DNA of 64,000 bases from Mycolicibacterium chlorophenolicum (GTDB lineage: Bacteria > Actinomycetota > Actinomycetes > Mycobacteriales > Mycobacteriaceae): assembly GCF_001044235.1 (NCBI RefSeq), contig NZ_JYNL01000020.1, positions 489,111 to 553,110 on the forward strand. The letters are read 5' to 3'. This document shows positions 1 through 10,064 of this stretch, in pieces (position 1 is the first letter of the stretch; each line of letters starts with the position of its first letter). A program made the translations under genes and the position numbers. The notes beneath the pieces are model-generated. The model worked only from the letters and a program-made list of their open reading frames with translations. It was not told where the DNA came from and ran no database searches.

Positions 1-1831
1 CGAGGTGCGCCTCGATCGCCACACCCTGGGCCTCCATGTCGGGGTTGGCCCGCAGGTCCAGCGACGCGTCGGCGGTCAGGATGACGGCCTCGAGCAGCGC
101 GTCGATGTTGGTGCCCGCCTTGGCGGAGATGTCGACGAACATCGTGTCGCCGCCGTACTCCTCGGGCACCAGGCCGTACTCGGTGAGCTGACCGCGGATC
201 TTGGCCGGGTCGGCGCCCTCCTTGTCGATCTTGTTGACCGCCACCACGATCGGCACGTCAGCGGCCTGCGCGTGGTTCACGGCTTCGACCGTCTGCGGCA
301 TGACACCGTCGTCGGCGGCCACCACCAGGATCGCGATGTCGGTGGCCTTGGCGCCACGGGCACGCATGGCGGTGAACGCCTCGTGGCCCGGGGTGTCGAT
401 GAAGGTGATGGGCCGCTCGTTGCCGTCGAGGTCGACCGTGACCTGGTAGGCGCCGATGTGCTGGGTGATGCCGCCGGCCTCGCCCTCGCGGACGGTGGCG
501 TTACGGATCGTGTCCAGCAGTCGCGTCTTGCCGTGGTCGACGTGACCCATGACGGTGACGACCGGCGGCCGGAACTCGAGGTCCTCCTCGCCGCCCTCGT
601 CCTCGCCGTAGGACAGGTCGAAGGACTGCAGCAGCTCGCGGTCCTCGTCCTCCGGGGACACGACCTGCACGACGTAGTTCATCTCGCTGCCGAGCAGCTC
701 GAGGGTCTCGTCACCGACGGACTGCGTGGCCGTGACCATCTCGCCGAGGTTGAACAGCGCCTGCACCAGCGAGGCCGGGTTGGCGTTGATCTTGTCGGCG
801 AAGTCGGACAGCGACGCGCCGCGGGCCAGCCGGATGGTCTCGCCGTTGCCGTGCGGCAACCGCACGCCACCGACGACCGGGGCCTGCATGTTCTCGTATT
901 CGGCCCTCTTCGCGCGCTTCGACTTACGGCCGCGCTTCGGGGCGCCGCCGGGACGACCGAACGCACCGGCCGCGCCACCGCGCTGGCCGGGACGGCCACC
1001 GCCGCCGCCGCCGGGACGGCCACGGAAGCCGCCGGCTGCCGCGCCGCCACCGCCTGCGCCGCCACCGCGGTAGTTGCCGCCGCCGCCACCGCCGCCGCCG
1101 CCGGGACGACCGACGCCGCCGGGAGCCGGACGGGGACCACCACCGGGACGCGGACCGCCACCGGGACGGGGACCGCCACCGGGACGGGCGCCCTGCGGGC
1201 GGGGAGGCATGTTGCCCGGCGAGGCACCCGGACGCGGACCGCCGCCGGGGCGGGGTCCACCGGCGCCGGGGCCGGGCCTGGCGCCACCCGGACCCTGAGG
1301 CCTGGGCATGGGCCGGTCGACCGGCTGCTGCGACGAGAACGGATTGTTGCCGACGCGCGGGGTGCGCGCTGCGGGCTTGGGAGCACCGGGACGCGGTGCG
1401 CCCGGGCCGGGACGAGGCCCGGGTGTCGGACCCGGACGGGCCGGGGCCGCCGGAGCGGCGGGGGTCGCCGCAGCTGCCGGCGGGGCGGCCGCTGCGGGCG
1501 GCGCTGCCGGTGCCGGAGGTGCGGCAGGCGCTGCGGGCGGCGCCGGCGCCGGAGCCGGAGCCGGCGCGGGCTGCTGCGCTACGGGCGCCGACGGCTTGGG
1601 ACCGGGGCGCGGCGCGGAGGGCTTGGGTGAACCGTTACCGCCGCTGTTGACGGGCTCGGCGCTGGGCTTGGAGCCGCCGAACGATTCCCGAAGACGGCGG
1701 GCGACGGGCGCCTCCACCGTGGACGACGCCGACTTGACGAACTCACCTTGTTCGCTCAGTCGCGCCAGTACTTGCTTGCTTGTGACACCGAGTTCCTTCG
1801 CCAACTCGTGCACGCGGGCCTTACCTGCCAC
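1..1831 (-). CDS. infB: Translation initiation factor IF-2, C-terminal part cut by window edge
   Basis: IF-2 is the GTPase that brings initiator tRNA to the ribosome. About 610 residues are visible; roughly the last 300 (rest of domain II to the tRNA-binding C-domain) lie beyond the left edge. The start is GTG at 1831-1829, 7 nt after an AGGAG box, giving [20 protein letters not shown], the usual mycobacterial IF-2 N-terminus. Residues about 60-330 are Ala/Pro/Gly/Arg-rich low complexity. The G domain follows: GHVDHGKT at 429-436, DTPGHE at 479-484 and NKID at 533-536. It is last in the rimP-nusA-ylxR-infB operon, 101 nt after ylxR. Identification is certain; only the 3' end is missing. Confidence 0.97.
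   Translation of the reverse strand, partial: MAGKARVHELAKELGVTSKQVLARLSEQGEFVKSASSTVEAPVARRLRESFGGSKPSAEPVNSGGNGSPKPSAPRPGPKPSAPVAQQPAPAPAPAPAPPAAPAAPPAPAAPPAAAAPPAAAATPAAPAAPARPGPTPGPRPGPGAPRPGAPKPAARTPRVGNNPFSSQQPVDRPMPRPQGPGGARPGPGAGGPRPGGGPRPGASPGNMPPRPQGARPGGGPRPGGGPRPGGGPRPAPGGVGRPGGGGGGGGGNYRGGGAGGGGAAAGGFRGRPGGGGGGRPGQRGGAAGAFGRPGGAPKRGRKSKRAKRAEYENMQAPVVGGVRLPHGNGETIRLARGASLSDFADKINANPASLVQALFNLGEMVTATQSVGDETLELLGSEMNYVVQVVSPEDEDRELLQSFDLSYGEDEGGEEDLEFRPPVVTVMGHVDHGKTRLLDTIRNATVREGEAGGITQHIGAYQVTVDLDGNERPITFIDTPGHEAFTAMRARGAKATDIAILVVAADDGVMPQTVEAVNHAQAADVPIVVAVNKIDKEGADPAKIRGQLTEYGLVPEEYGGDTMFVDISAKAGTNIDALLEAVILTADASLDLRANPDMEAQGVAIEAHL
1134..1187. repeat. 18-bp tandem repeat inside infB
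   Basis: Three consecutive 18-bp units (consensus GGACCGCCACCGGGACGG) encode the hexapeptide RPGGGP on the minus strand, in the low-complexity region of IF-2. The first unit differs at two positions. Shorter Gly/Arg/Pro-rich degenerate units continue on both sides (about 950-1300). Such in-frame repeats can change copy number by slippage without breaking the frame. Confidence 0.75.
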
Positions 1832-1932
1832 TACATCTCCTGTCTGAGAGGCGACAGCGGTGGTAGGCGCCGCGCCTCGGGTTAGCTATGACGCATGGTC
1901 ATCGGGACTTCACGGTGTGCTCATGTTCTTCG

Positions 1933-2283
1933 CTACCTGTTCTCTTGCCCGGGTGTGTCGAGCGCTTCGGTGTTGGCGAAACGTTCGATCACCGCGGTGA
2001 TGTCCGGTGAACCGGTGATCCGGAGCGCTCGGCCGAAGGCCCGCCGCCGGACCGCATCGTTCAGACACTTCGGATCGGGATGCAGCCAGGCACCCCGCCC
2101 CGGAAGTCTCTTCGCCCCGTCGACGGTCACGGCGCGGTGGCCGGTTCCGTCGTCGACAGCGACAACCCGAAGCAGATCGACGGCCAGCTCTCGTCTCCGG
2201 CATCCGATGCATGTCCGCACCGGGCCCTCAGCTGGGTCGTTGGTGCTTTTCTGCGTCCGAGCCGATGTCTCGCGCTGGATCAC
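1933..2283 (-). CDS. ylxR: YlxR family RNA-binding protein
   Basis: 116-aa basic protein of the YlxR/DUF448 family, a small RNA-binding protein almost always encoded between nusA and infB. The family signature is visible: GPVRTCIGCRRRE near residues 21-33 and the GRGAWLHP segment further on. An open frame extends upstream to 2409, but that would overlap the nusA end. GTG at 2283 (VIQRETSART) gives the length and N-terminus expected from mycobacterial homologues. No strong Shine-Dalgarno sequence precedes it. It lies 70 nt after nusA and 101 nt before infB. Confidence 0.9.
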   Translation of the reverse strand: MIQRETSARTQKSTNDPAEGPVRTCIGCRRRELAVDLLRVVAVDDGTGHRAVTVDGAKRLPGRGAWLHPDPKCLNDAVRRRAFGRALRITGSPDITAVIERFANTEALDTPGQENR

Positions 2284-2353
2284 ACCGAAGTCTACCGTCA
2301 CGACGGCGCCGAGAGGAAAACCGGTGCGACGAACGCCGTTGACGGCGCCGCCG

Positions 2354-3400
2354 TCACCGTTCGCCGACGGCCCCGCGGGCCGCGTCCGGCCGACGCTCGT
2401 GCTCGGCATCGTCGCCGCGGGTGTCGCTGCGAATGTCGATGCGCCATCCGGTGAGCCGGGCGGCCAACCGGGCGTTCTGGCCTTCCTTGCCGATGGCCAG
2501 CGAGAGCTGGAAGTCGGGCACGATCACCCGCGCCGCCCGCGCGGCCTCGTCGATGACCGTCACCGACACCACCTTGGCCGGGGACAGCGCATTGGCGACG
2601 AACTTCGCCGGGTCCTCGTCGTAGTCGATTATGTCGATCTTCTCGCCGGACAGCTCGCTCATCACGTTGCGCACCCGCTGCCCCATCGGCCCGATGCAGG
2701 CGCCCTTGGCGTTGAGGCCGGGCGCCCGCGACACCACGGCGATCTTGCTGCGATGCCCCGCCTCCCGGGCCACCGCGACGATCTCGACCGAACCGTCGGC
2801 GATCTCCGGCACCTCCAGCGAGAACAACTTGCGGACCAGGTTCGGATGGGTGCGCGACAGCGTGATCAGCGGTTCGCGCGCGCCGCGGGAAACCCCCACC
2901 ACGTAGCAGCGCAACCGGTCGCCGTGCTCGTAGCGCTCCCCCGGGACCTGTTCGGCGGCGGGGATGACGCCCTCGGACCCCTTGGTCTCGCTGCCCATCC
3001 GCACTACGACCAGCCCGCGGGCGTTCGCGCGCGCGTCGCGCTGGATGACGCCGGCGACGATGTCGCCCTCGCGGGCCGAGAACTCGCCGTAGTTCTTCTC
3101 GTTCTCCGCATCGCGCAACCGCTGCAGGATCACCTGACGCGCTGTCGTCGCCGCGATGCGACCGAAACCCTCTGGGGTGTCGTCCCATTCGTGCAACACG
3201 TTGCCGTCGGCGTCGGTCTGGCGGGCCATCACCCGGACCACGCCGGTCTTGCGGTCGACGTCGATCCGGGCGTCGGCCTCGTGGCCTTCGGTGTGCCGGT
3301 AGGCGGTCAGCAGCGCCGATTTGATGGTGTCGACGACCACGTCGACGCTGATTCCCTTGTCAGCCTCGATCGCGTGCAGCGCAGCCATGTCGATGTTCAT
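2354..3400 (-). CDS. nusA: Transcription termination/antitermination factor NusA
   Basis: 348 aa, the usual actinobacterial NusA length (no acidic C-terminal repeats as in E. coli). It binds RNA polymerase and nascent RNA in pausing, termination and rRNA antitermination. The N-terminal RNAP-binding domain ([18 protein letters not shown]) covers about the first 125 residues, followed by an S1 domain ([14 protein letters not shown]) and two KH domains ([35 protein letters not shown]). It starts 2 nt after the rimP stop, so the two are translationally linked. Identification is secure. Confidence 0.98.
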   Translation of the reverse strand: MNIDMAALHAIEADKGISVDVVVDTIKSALLTAYRHTEGHEADARIDVDRKTGVVRVMARQTDADGNVLHEWDDTPEGFGRIAATTARQVILQRLRDAENEKNYGEFSAREGDIVAGVIQRDARANARGLVVVRMGSETKGSEGVIPAAEQVPGERYEHGDRLRCYVVGVSRGAREPLITLSRTHPNLVRKLFSLEVPEIADGSVEIVAVAREAGHRSKIAVVSRAPGLNAKGACIGPMGQRVRNVMSELSGEKIDIIDYDEDPAKFVANALSPAKVVSVTVIDEAARAARVIVPDFQLSLAIGKEGQNARLAARLTGWRIDIRSDTRGDDAEHERRPDAARGAVGER

Positions 3401-3402
3401 GC

Positions 3403-3930
3403 TCAGGTCTCTCTTCCGGTTTGGCCCGCCAACTCCAACTCACGTGGACTCGGTGGCGAGAACTCCACCTGGACAACGGCTTTGGTGATGCTGTCACGTT
3501 CGACGTCACGCACGCTCAACGCCCCGCGGGCACCGTCTTTGACGACCAGGCCGACCACGCCGTCGCGCAGTTCACCCAACCGCCCGGTCAGCGTCGACCC
3601 GTCGCTCAGCGTCAGTTCCACGCGCCGGCCCCGCGCGCGACGGAAGTGCTTGTCGGTGGTCAGCGGGCGGTCGACCCCCGGGGAGGTGACCTCCAGCACG
3701 TAGGGCGCCGAATCGAGTTCGTCGAGAAGGGCCGAGGCGAGCCGGGACAGTTCGGCGACGGCGTCGAGGTCCAGCCCGCCGTCGGCATCGGCGACCACCG
3801 TCACCCGCGGCGGCCGTGCGCTCGCGTCGACCAGCACGTCCTCGATGTCGTATCCCGCGCGCGCGAACTCCCCGTCGAGCAATTCGATCACCTGTCGTTG
3901 CGACGGCAATCCCGTAGACCGCTCCGCCAC
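3403..3930 (-). CDS. rimP: Ribosome maturation factor RimP
   Basis: 175-aa RimP (old name YhbC/DUF150), needed for 30S subunit maturation. The text [26 protein letters not shown] and the block [20 protein letters not shown] are family hallmarks. The frame is open far upstream (to 4566), but GTG at 3930 ([11 protein letters not shown]) is preceded by GAGGAG with a 6-nt spacer and matches the expected N-terminus, so the longer version is rejected. It heads the rimP-nusA-ylxR-infB operon. The 160 nt upstream are shared with a divergent lipoprotein gene. Confidence 0.95.
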   Translation of the reverse strand: MAERSTGLPSQRQVIELLDGEFARAGYDIEDVLVDASARPPRVTVVADADGGLDLDAVAELSRLASALLDELDSAPYVLEVTSPGVDRPLTTDKHFRRARGRRVELTLSDGSTLTGRLGELRDGVVGLVVKDGARGALSVRDVERDSITKAVVQVEFSPPSPRELELAGQTGRET

Positions 3931-4090
3931 GGTGAGCTCCTCGTCTTGAGTTGTCCTTCGAACTGGGTCGACCCGGGTCTCCACGATACGCCAGCGCGGC
4001 CGGGCCAAATAACGAAAAGCAGCGAGCGCGGGCGGGCGTCGCCGAAGACGGCTCCGGGCCGAGCTACGCGCCAATGGCAGGATGTTGCAC

Positions 4091-4612
4091 GTGCCGAGCC
4101 GACCGCCGACCGTCAGCCGCCGGGAGGTGCTCGTCGGGATGGCCGTCCTCGCGGCGACGGCCGCCACCTCGGCCGGCTGCGGCTCCCCGCCTCCCCCGCC
4201 CGACCTCGACGACCTCACCACCGCGCTGGACCGGGCCCGTGCCGACGCCCGACTGGCCGGCGAGGCCGCCGCCACCGCGCGCGGATCCGTCGCGCAGACG
4301 CTCACCCAGGTGGCCGGGCAGCGCTCCGCACACGCTGCGGCGCTGTCCGACGAGATCGTCCGGTTGACCGGCCAACCCGCGCCGACCACCAGTGTGTCGG
4401 TCACGACGTCGACCAGCGTCGCCGCGGGAGTGCCGCCGGCACCGGCGCCGACGGCCGACGACGTGATCGGTTCGCTGCGCGCCTCGGCCGACAGCGCAGC
4501 CCATGCCGCCGCGACGCTGTCCGGGTATCGCGCGGGTCTGCTCGCCTCGATCGCCGCGTCCTGCACGGCCGCCTACACCGTCGCGCTGGCCTCCCCGGGT
4601 GGTGCGCGATGA
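4091..4612 (+). CDS. Alanine-rich lipoprotein with Tat-like signal
   Basis: About 173 aa. The N-terminus carries [24 protein letters not shown], a twin-arginine signal with a lipobox (TSAGC), so export and lipidation of the Cys are likely. After a PPPPPD linker the mature part is mostly Ala-rich helix, probably coiled coil, with a Thr/Ser/Pro linker ([16 protein letters not shown]). ATG at 4082 is possible, but GTG at 4091 has AGGA 8 nt upstream and is preferred. The next gene overlaps by ATGA. It corresponds by position to the H37Rv Rv2843 type protein. Function is unknown. Confidence 0.8.
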   Translation: MPSRPPTVSRREVLVGMAVLAATAATSAGCGSPPPPPDLDDLTTALDRARADARLAGEAAATARGSVAQTLTQVAGQRSAHAAALSDEIVRLTGQPAPTTSVSVTTSTSVAAGVPPAPAPTADDVIGSLRASADSAAHAAATLSGYRAGLLASIAASCTAAYTVALASPGGAR

Positions 4613-5079
4613 CCTCGCCCTCGCCGAGCCCGACCACGCGCCCCACCGATCCGGCCGCCGGCGCGCTGTTCGACGCCGTCGCCGGCGAGCACGCCTCCAT
4701 CTACGGATACGGGCTGGTGTCAGCGCATTCCACGCCCGAGGACAACGACCTGGTCGCCGACACGATGGCCGAACACCGCGCCCGCCGCGAAGCCGGCATC
4801 GCCCTGCTCGAGGACGCGGGCGCCGCGGTGCCGCTGCCCGCGGCCGGCTACGCGATGCCGATGGAGGTCGCCACGCCGCGACAGGCCGCCACGCTCGCGG
4901 TCCGGATGGAGGAGGACACGGCCACCGCGTGGCGGGCGGTGGTCGAGCAGGCGACCGACGAGAAGGTCCGCGCGTTCGGGGTGGCGGCGATGCTCGAGTC
5001 CGCGGTCACCGCGGCGCGCTGGCGGCGCGTCCTGGGCGCGACAACGGTCACGGTGGCGTTCCCCGGCGGCGCGGAGTGA
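4609..5079 (+). CDS. Ferritin-like DUF4439 protein
   Basis: 156 aa. The sequence fits the DUF4439 four-helix ferritin-like fold: GALFDAVAGEHASIYGYG, MAEHRARREAGIALLEDAGA, TLAVRMEEDTATAWRAVVEQA and MLESAVTAARWRRVLGA form four amphipathic helices. EH and E residues sit where ferritin-like proteins hold ligands, but a complete di-iron motif is not evident. Its ATG overlaps the stop of the upstream lipoprotein (ATGA), so the pair is co-translated and may act together at the envelope. It converges on proS with 3 nt between the stops. No function is assigned. Confidence 0.8.
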   Translation: MTSPSPSPTTRPTDPAAGALFDAVAGEHASIYGYGLVSAHSTPEDNDLVADTMAEHRARREAGIALLEDAGAAVPLPAAGYAMPMEVATPRQAATLAVRMEEDTATAWRAVVEQATDEKVRAFGVAAMLESAVTAARWRRVLGATTVTVAFPGGAE

Positions 5080-5082
5080 CGC

Positions 5083-6825
5083 TCAGCCGACCGCGGCCAG
5101 GATCTCCGTGGCCGCCGATCCGACGGCCACGTCGCGCTTCTCGCCGCTGAACCGGTCCCGCAGTTCCACCACACCGTCGGCCCAGCCGCGGCCGACGACG
5201 ACGATCCACGGAACGCCGAGCAGCTCGGCGTCCTTGAACTTGACTCCGGGCGAGGCCGTCCGGTCGTCGAGCAGCACGTCGACGCCGAGGCGGTCCAGAT
5301 CGGCGGCCAGTTCGTTCGCACCGGCCCGCGCCTCGGCGTCCTTGTTGGCGATCACGACGTGCACGTCGAACGGTGACACCGCGGCCGGCCACCGCAGCCC
5401 GAGCTCGTCGTGCTGCTGCTCGGCGATCACCGCGACCAGCCGGGACACCCCGATGCCGTAGCTGCCCATGGTCAGCCGCACCGGCTTGCCGTCCTCGCCC
5501 AGGACGTCGGCGGTGAAGGCGTCGGCGTACTTGCGGCCCAGTTGGAAGACGTGGCCGATCTCGATGCCGCGCGCCGCCACCAGCGGACCGGCGCCGTCCG
5601 GCGACGGGTCGCCCTCGCGCACCTCGGCGGCTTCGATGGTGCCGTCCGGGGTGAAGTCGCGTCCCGCGACGAGGTCGACGACGTGCTTGCCCAGCTCGTC
5701 GGCACCGGTGATCCACGCCGTACCGTCGACCACTCGCGGATCGACCAGATAGCGAACCCCGTTGGCCAGCAAGCCTTTCGGGCCGATGTACCCCTTCTTG
5801 AGGAACGGGTACCTGGCGAAGTCGGCGTCGTCGAGCATCGCGTACTCGGCCGGCTCGAGCGCCGCGCCGAGACGCTTGTCGTCGACCTCGCGATCGCCGG
5901 GCACCCCCACCGCGAGCAGTTCCCACTCGCCGCCGGGCGCACGAACCTTGAGCAGCACGTTCTTCAGCGTGTCCGCCGCGGTGACGGTGCGGCCCAGGCC
6001 GGCGCCGTTGGCCCACTCGACCAGCGTCGCGATCGTCGGCGTGTCCCCGGTCTCGTAGACCGTCGCCTCGGGCAGGCCGTCGAAGGGGATGGCCTCGGGC
6101 ACCGCGGTGATGACGGCCTCGACGTTGGCGGCGTAGCCGGACTCGACGCACCGCACATAGGTGTCCTCGCCGACCTCGCTCTCGGCCAGGAACTCCTCCG
6201 ACGCGCTGCCGCCCATCGCGCCGGACACCGCCGACACGATCACGTAGCGCACCGCGAGGCGGGCGAAGATGCGCTGATAGGCCTCGCGATGCGCGTGGTA
6301 GGCGTTCTTCAGACCGTCGTCGTCGATGTCGAACGAGTAGGAGTCCTTCATCAGGAACTCGCGTCCGCGCAGGATGCCGGCACGCGGACGGGCCTCGTCG
6401 CGGTACTTGTTCTGGATCTGGAACAGGATCAGCGGGAAGTCCTTGTACGAGGAGTACTCCCCCTTCACGGTGAGGGTGAACATCTCCTCGTGGGTGGGCC
6501 CCAGCAGGTAGTCGTTGTCGCGGCGGTCCTGCAGCCGGAACAGCGTGTCACCGTATTCGGTCCAGCGGTTGGTGGTCTCGTAGGGCGCCCGCGGCAGCAG
6601 GGCGGGGAACAGGATCTCCTGTCCCCCAATGGCGTTCATCTCGTCGCGGACGATGCCCTCGATCTTGCGCAGCACCTTGAGCCCGAGGGGCAGCCAGCTG
6701 TACAACCCGGGCCCGACGGGGCGGACGTATCCGGCGCGGATGAGCAGCTTGTGGCTGGCCACTTCGGCGTCGGCCGGATCGTCGCGCAGGGTGCGCAGGA
6801 ACAGCTCAGACATGCGGGTGATCAC
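5083..6825 (-). CDS. proS: Prolyl-tRNA synthetase (bacterial type)
   Basis: 580-aa class II synthetase charging tRNA-Pro. Class II features are visible: [14 protein letters not shown] and [27 protein letters not shown] (motif 2 region), an INS editing insertion in the middle, [15 protein letters not shown] (motif 3) and a C-terminal anticodon domain ([12 protein letters not shown]...). The frame is open to 7296, but GTG at 6825 ([19 protein letters not shown]) agrees with mycobacterial ProRS. A TAAGGT -10-like box ends 8 nt before it, consistent with a nearly leaderless transcript. ATG at 6813 is the alternative. Confidence 0.96.
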   Translation of the reverse strand: MITRMSELFLRTLRDDPADAEVASHKLLIRAGYVRPVGPGLYSWLPLGLKVLRKIEGIVRDEMNAIGGQEILFPALLPRAPYETTNRWTEYGDTLFRLQDRRDNDYLLGPTHEEMFTLTVKGEYSSYKDFPLILFQIQNKYRDEARPRAGILRGREFLMKDSYSFDIDDDGLKNAYHAHREAYQRIFARLAVRYVIVSAVSGAMGGSASEEFLAESEVGEDTYVRCVESGYAANVEAVITAVPEAIPFDGLPEATVYETGDTPTIATLVEWANGAGLGRTVTAADTLKNVLLKVRAPGGEWELLAVGVPGDREVDDKRLGAALEPAEYAMLDDADFARYPFLKKGYIGPKGLLANGVRYLVDPRVVDGTAWITGADELGKHVVDLVAGRDFTPDGTIEAAEVREGDPSPDGAGPLVAARGIEIGHVFQLGRKYADAFTADVLGEDGKPVRLTMGSYGIGVSRLVAVIAEQQHDELGLRWPAAVSPFDVHVVIANKDAEARAGANELAADLDRLGVDVLLDDRTASPGVKFKDAELLGVPWIVVVGRGWADGVVELRDRFSGEKRDVAVGSAATEILAAVG

Positions 6826-6848
6826 AGCCGACCACCTTATGCGAGCGC

Positions 6849-8321
6849 TCAGAGCTCCCCGGCCTCGACCGCCTCCCGGGTGTGCTGGGCCGCGGCGATG
6901 TCCCGGGCGGTGAAACCGATGAACAACGCGGCGGCGCCGACGAACACCGACACCCCCGCCACCCACAGCAGCGAGTACGTGTAGCCGGCGTCGAGCGCAT
7001 CCAATTGGGCCGACGTCATGTCCTTGACCGGCCCGGTCGTGCCGCCGAGGAACAGGGTGCGCGACGTCTGGACGGCCTGGATCATCACGAGGACCACCGG
7101 GCCGCCCAGATTCTGCACCATCAGCGTGATCGACGAGACGGGGCCGATCTCGCGCGGACCGACGTCGGCGACCGCGCACAGCGGCAGGATCACCGAGATC
7201 ACGCCGATGCCGAAGCCGCCGACCACCAGCGGAGCGAGCAGGTCCGGGACGTACGGGATGCCCCGGTTGAGCGTCGCGCCGTAGAGCATCGCGCATGGCA
7301 CCAGCAGCCCGGCGCCGAGGATCAGCCAGCGGGGCGCGACATACGGGGCCAGCCGCGCCGCGACGATCGTGCCGACGCCCAGCGCCAGCGCGAACGGAAT
7401 GAAGCAGACCCCCGCGAGCAGCGCCGAGTACCCCATCACGTCCTGCACGTACAGGCCGATCATCACCGTCGCGCTCAGCATCACCCCGCCCGCCAGGAAC
7501 AGCGAGATGAACGTGGCCACCCGGTTGCGGTTGTCGAACACCTCCATCGGGACGATCGGGTGGTCCGCGGAGCGCTCGACGACGAAGAACGACACGAAGA
7601 ACGCGACCGCGGCGACGCCCGCCCCGATCACGAACGGAGAAGTCCAGCCCAGCGCCGGGCCCTGCGTGAAGATCAGCACGGCCGACGTGCAGCCCAGCGT
7701 CGCCAGCAAGGCGCCGGTGACGTCGAGCTTGAGCCGCTCGTGGTGCGTCTCGGCCAGCCGGAAGAAGGCGATCACGATGATGGCGATCCCGATCGGGACA
7801 TTGATGAGGAACGCCAGCCGCCAGGAGATCACGGTCAGCGCACCGCCGAGGACCAGGCCGAGCACCGAGCCGGTGGCCTGCATGGCCGCAGACACCGCGA
7901 GCGCGCGGTTACGCGGCTGCCCGACGGCGTAGGTGGTCGCGATGAGCGCCAGCCCGGTGGGGGCGGCGACCGCGGCGCCGGTGCCCTGCACCGCACGGGC
8001 CACGATCAGCGTGGCTTCGTCGGTGGCCAGCCCGCAGACCAGCGAGGCGATCGTGAACACGCCGACGCCGGACAGGAACGCCCGCTTGTGGCCGATCGCG
8101 TCGCCGATGCGGCCGCCGAGCAGCAGCAGACCCCCGAACGCCAGCACGTACGCGGTGATGACCCAGCTCTTGCCGGCGTCGGAGAGGTCGAGTTCGGCCT
8201 GCATCCGCGGCAGCGCGACGATGACGATGGTGCCGTCGAGCGTCGACATGAGCTGCATGCCGGTGATCGCGACGATCGCGATGCCCAGCACCGACGACGC
8301 CAACGGAGGCCGGGAGGACAT
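6849..8321 (-). CDS. MFS exporter, DHA2 family, EfpA paralogue
   Basis: 490-aa membrane protein with about 14 hydrophobic segments, typical of the DHA2 (EmrB/QacA) drug:H+ antiporters. Near the N-terminus it has [19 protein letters not shown] and [14 protein letters not shown] (motif A loop). It is closely related to the next gene upstream (EfpA): both share [23 protein letters not shown] and end in AGEL. ATG at 8321 was chosen because the first helix follows directly; an upstream start at 8366 would add 15 polar residues. Mycobacteria such as M. tuberculosis have one efpA here, so this is a tandem duplicate. The substrate is unknown. Confidence 0.88.
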   Translation of the reverse strand: MSSRPPLASSVLGIAIVAITGMQLMSTLDGTIVIVALPRMQAELDLSDAGKSWVITAYVLAFGGLLLLGGRIGDAIGHKRAFLSGVGVFTIASLVCGLATDEATLIVARAVQGTGAAVAAPTGLALIATTYAVGQPRNRALAVSAAMQATGSVLGLVLGGALTVISWRLAFLINVPIGIAIIVIAFFRLAETHHERLKLDVTGALLATLGCTSAVLIFTQGPALGWTSPFVIGAGVAAVAFFVSFFVVERSADHPIVPMEVFDNRNRVATFISLFLAGGVMLSATVMIGLYVQDVMGYSALLAGVCFIPFALALGVGTIVAARLAPYVAPRWLILGAGLLVPCAMLYGATLNRGIPYVPDLLAPLVVGGFGIGVISVILPLCAVADVGPREIGPVSSITLMVQNLGGPVVLVMIQAVQTSRTLFLGGTTGPVKDMTSAQLDALDAGYTYSLLWVAGVSVFVGAAALFIGFTARDIAAAQHTREAVEAGEL

Positions 8322-8341
8322 GGTGAGCCACCCTACCGGGG

Positions 8342-8390
8342 GATTTCGGCGTCGCTGGTCACGCAACCGTTGACGAACGACACCGAAATC
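8342..8390. repeat. Imperfect palindrome between the two efpA-type genes
   Basis: Arms GATTTCGGCGTCG (8342-8354) and CGACACCGAAATC (8378-8390) pair at 12 of 13 positions; the single mismatch can be a G-U pair in one strand's RNA. The 23-nt loop contains a shorter GTCA/TGAC pair. It lies between the stop of the 534-aa exporter and the start of the 490-aa one. It may be an intercistronic terminator/attenuator or a dispersed palindromic repeat. Confidence 0.65.
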
Positions 8391-8394
8391 GCGA

Positions 8395-8438
8395 CGAGCT
8401 AGAGCTCTCCCCGGCCGAATGTCGAGCTAGAGCTCTCC
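8395..8438. repeat. 16-bp direct repeat at the 3' end of efpA
   Basis: CGAGCTAGAGCTCTCC occurs perfectly at 8395-8410 and again at 8423-8438. The second copy is the last codons and stop of the EfpA gene; the first lies 12 nt further downstream, in the gap before the paralogue. The core AGAGCTCT is itself palindromic. This looks like a small remnant of the tandem duplication or a local slippage duplication. Confidence 0.7.
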
Positions 8439-10031
8439 GGCGTCGATCGCGTCCTTGACTTCCTGCGCGTGTGCCACCTGCTGGGCCGTGTAGCCGATGA
8501 ACAGCGCCGCACCGCCGACGATCACCGCGACCGCGGCCACCCACAGCAGACCGTAGGTGTACCCCTGGTCGAGGGCGTGCAGCTGCGCGGCGTTCATGTC
8601 CTTGACCGGTCCGTTGGTGCCGCCGAGGTACAGCGTGCGTGACGTGATCACCGCCTGGATGATCGCGAGCACGACCGGGCCGCCGAGGCTCTGCAGCATC
8701 AGCGCGATCGCCGAGACGGGGCCGATCTGGTCGAATCCGACGCCGGCGATCGCCGACACCGTCAGCGGCACCACGATCATGCCGATACCGAAGCCGCCGA
8801 CCGTGATCGGCAGGACCAGGTTGGGGAAGTACGGGATGCCCGCGTCCAGCGTCGAGCCGTAGAGCATCGCCGCGAGCACCAGGACGCCGCCGCCGATGAC
8901 CAGGATGCGCGGCGGGAACTTCGACACCAGCGCCGACGACAGACCCAGGCCGATGCCCAGGGCGATGACGAACGGGATGAACCCGACGCCCGCCTTCAGC
9001 GCGCTGTAGCCCATGATGTCCTGCACGTAGAGCCCGATCAGCACGGTGAGGGTGAACATCACGCCGCCGGCGAGGAAGATCGCCGCGAACGTGGCCAGGC
9101 GATTGCGGTCGCGGAACAGCTCGAACGGGACCACCGGATTTTCGGCGGTGCGCTCGACCCAAAGGAACGCGATCAGGCAGGCGGCGGCCGTGATCCCCGA
9201 TCCGATCGTGATCGGCGAGGCCCAGCCGGCCTCGGGACCCATGGAGAACGCGAACACCGCTGCGGTGCATCCCAGGGTGGCCAGCAGCGCCCCGGCGGCG
9301 TCGAGCTTGAGCCGCTCGCGGTGGGTCTCCCGCAGCGTCGTGCGTGCCAGGTGGATCATCAGCAGGCCGATGGGGACGTTGATCAGGAACGCCCAGCGCC
9401 AGGACACCTCGGTCAGCGCACCGCCGACGATCAGGCCCATCACCGAGCCGACGCCCGTCATCGCGGCGAAGATCGCGGTCGCGGCGTTGCGTGCGGGACC
9501 CTTCGGGAACGTGGTCGCGATCAGTGCCAGGGCGGTCGGCGAGGCGATCGCCGCACCGACGCCCTGCAGCAGCCGGGCGGTGACGAGGGTCGCCTCGTTC
9601 CAGGCCAGCCCGCACAGGATCGAGGCGATGGTGAACAGAGCGACGCCCACGACGAAGGTCCGCTTGCGCCCGATGACGTCGCCGAGGCGCCCACCGAGCA
9701 GCATCAGACCGCCGAACGTCAGCACATAGGCAGTGATCACCCAGCTACGGCCGGCGTCGGAGAGACTCAGCTCGTCCTGGATCTTGGGAAGGGCGACGAT
9801 CGCGACCGTGCTATCCATCGTGGCGAGCAGCTGCATCCCGCCGATGGCGATGACCGCGGCGATGAAGCGCCGCGACGGCAACCACGCCGGCGTCTTGGGG
9901 AAACGGGGGCCGGCGGCTCCGTCTGCAGTCCCCTTGATGCGGGCCGGCAGTGCGCGATTGGCGCCCCGCTGCCCCTTGCCTTCAGCATCCCGATGGATGG
10001 CGGCACGCTCTGCGTCATTGAGAGCCGTCAT
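8427..10031 (-). CDS. efpA: Efflux protein EfpA (MFS, DHA2 family)
   Basis: 534 aa, close to the 530-aa mycobacterial EfpA, an essential-type major facilitator implicated in drug and lipid export. About 50 hydrophilic N-terminal residues precede the first of about 14 membrane segments. MQLLATMDSTVAIVALPKIQDEL and GGRLGDVIGRKRTF are the TM1 and motif-A signatures. It lies 33 nt after cysG in an AT-rich gap (rare for this window) containing AAGG 9 nt before the ATG. That gap could hold its own promoter. A paralogue follows 105 nt downstream. Confidence 0.93.
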   Translation of the reverse strand: MTALNDAERAAIHRDAEGKGQRGANRALPARIKGTADGAAGPRFPKTPAWLPSRRFIAAVIAIGGMQLLATMDSTVAIVALPKIQDELSLSDAGRSWVITAYVLTFGGLMLLGGRLGDVIGRKRTFVVGVALFTIASILCGLAWNEATLVTARLLQGVGAAIASPTALALIATTFPKGPARNAATAIFAAMTGVGSVMGLIVGGALTEVSWRWAFLINVPIGLLMIHLARTTLRETHRERLKLDAAGALLATLGCTAAVFAFSMGPEAGWASPITIGSGITAAACLIAFLWVERTAENPVVPFELFRDRNRLATFAAIFLAGGVMFTLTVLIGLYVQDIMGYSALKAGVGFIPFVIALGIGLGLSSALVSKFPPRILVIGGGVLVLAAMLYGSTLDAGIPYFPNLVLPITVGGFGIGMIVVPLTVSAIAGVGFDQIGPVSAIALMLQSLGGPVVLAIIQAVITSRTLYLGGTNGPVKDMNAAQLHALDQGYTYGLLWVAAVAVIVGGAALFIGYTAQQVAHAQEVKDAIDAGEL

Positions 10032-10064
10032 AACGAGTTACCTTACAGTACTCTTAATTTCCTT

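Noticed and set aside
5083..7296. Extended ProRS frame starting at 7296
   Set aside because: The extra part is antisense to the exporter gene. ProRS homology starts at 6825.
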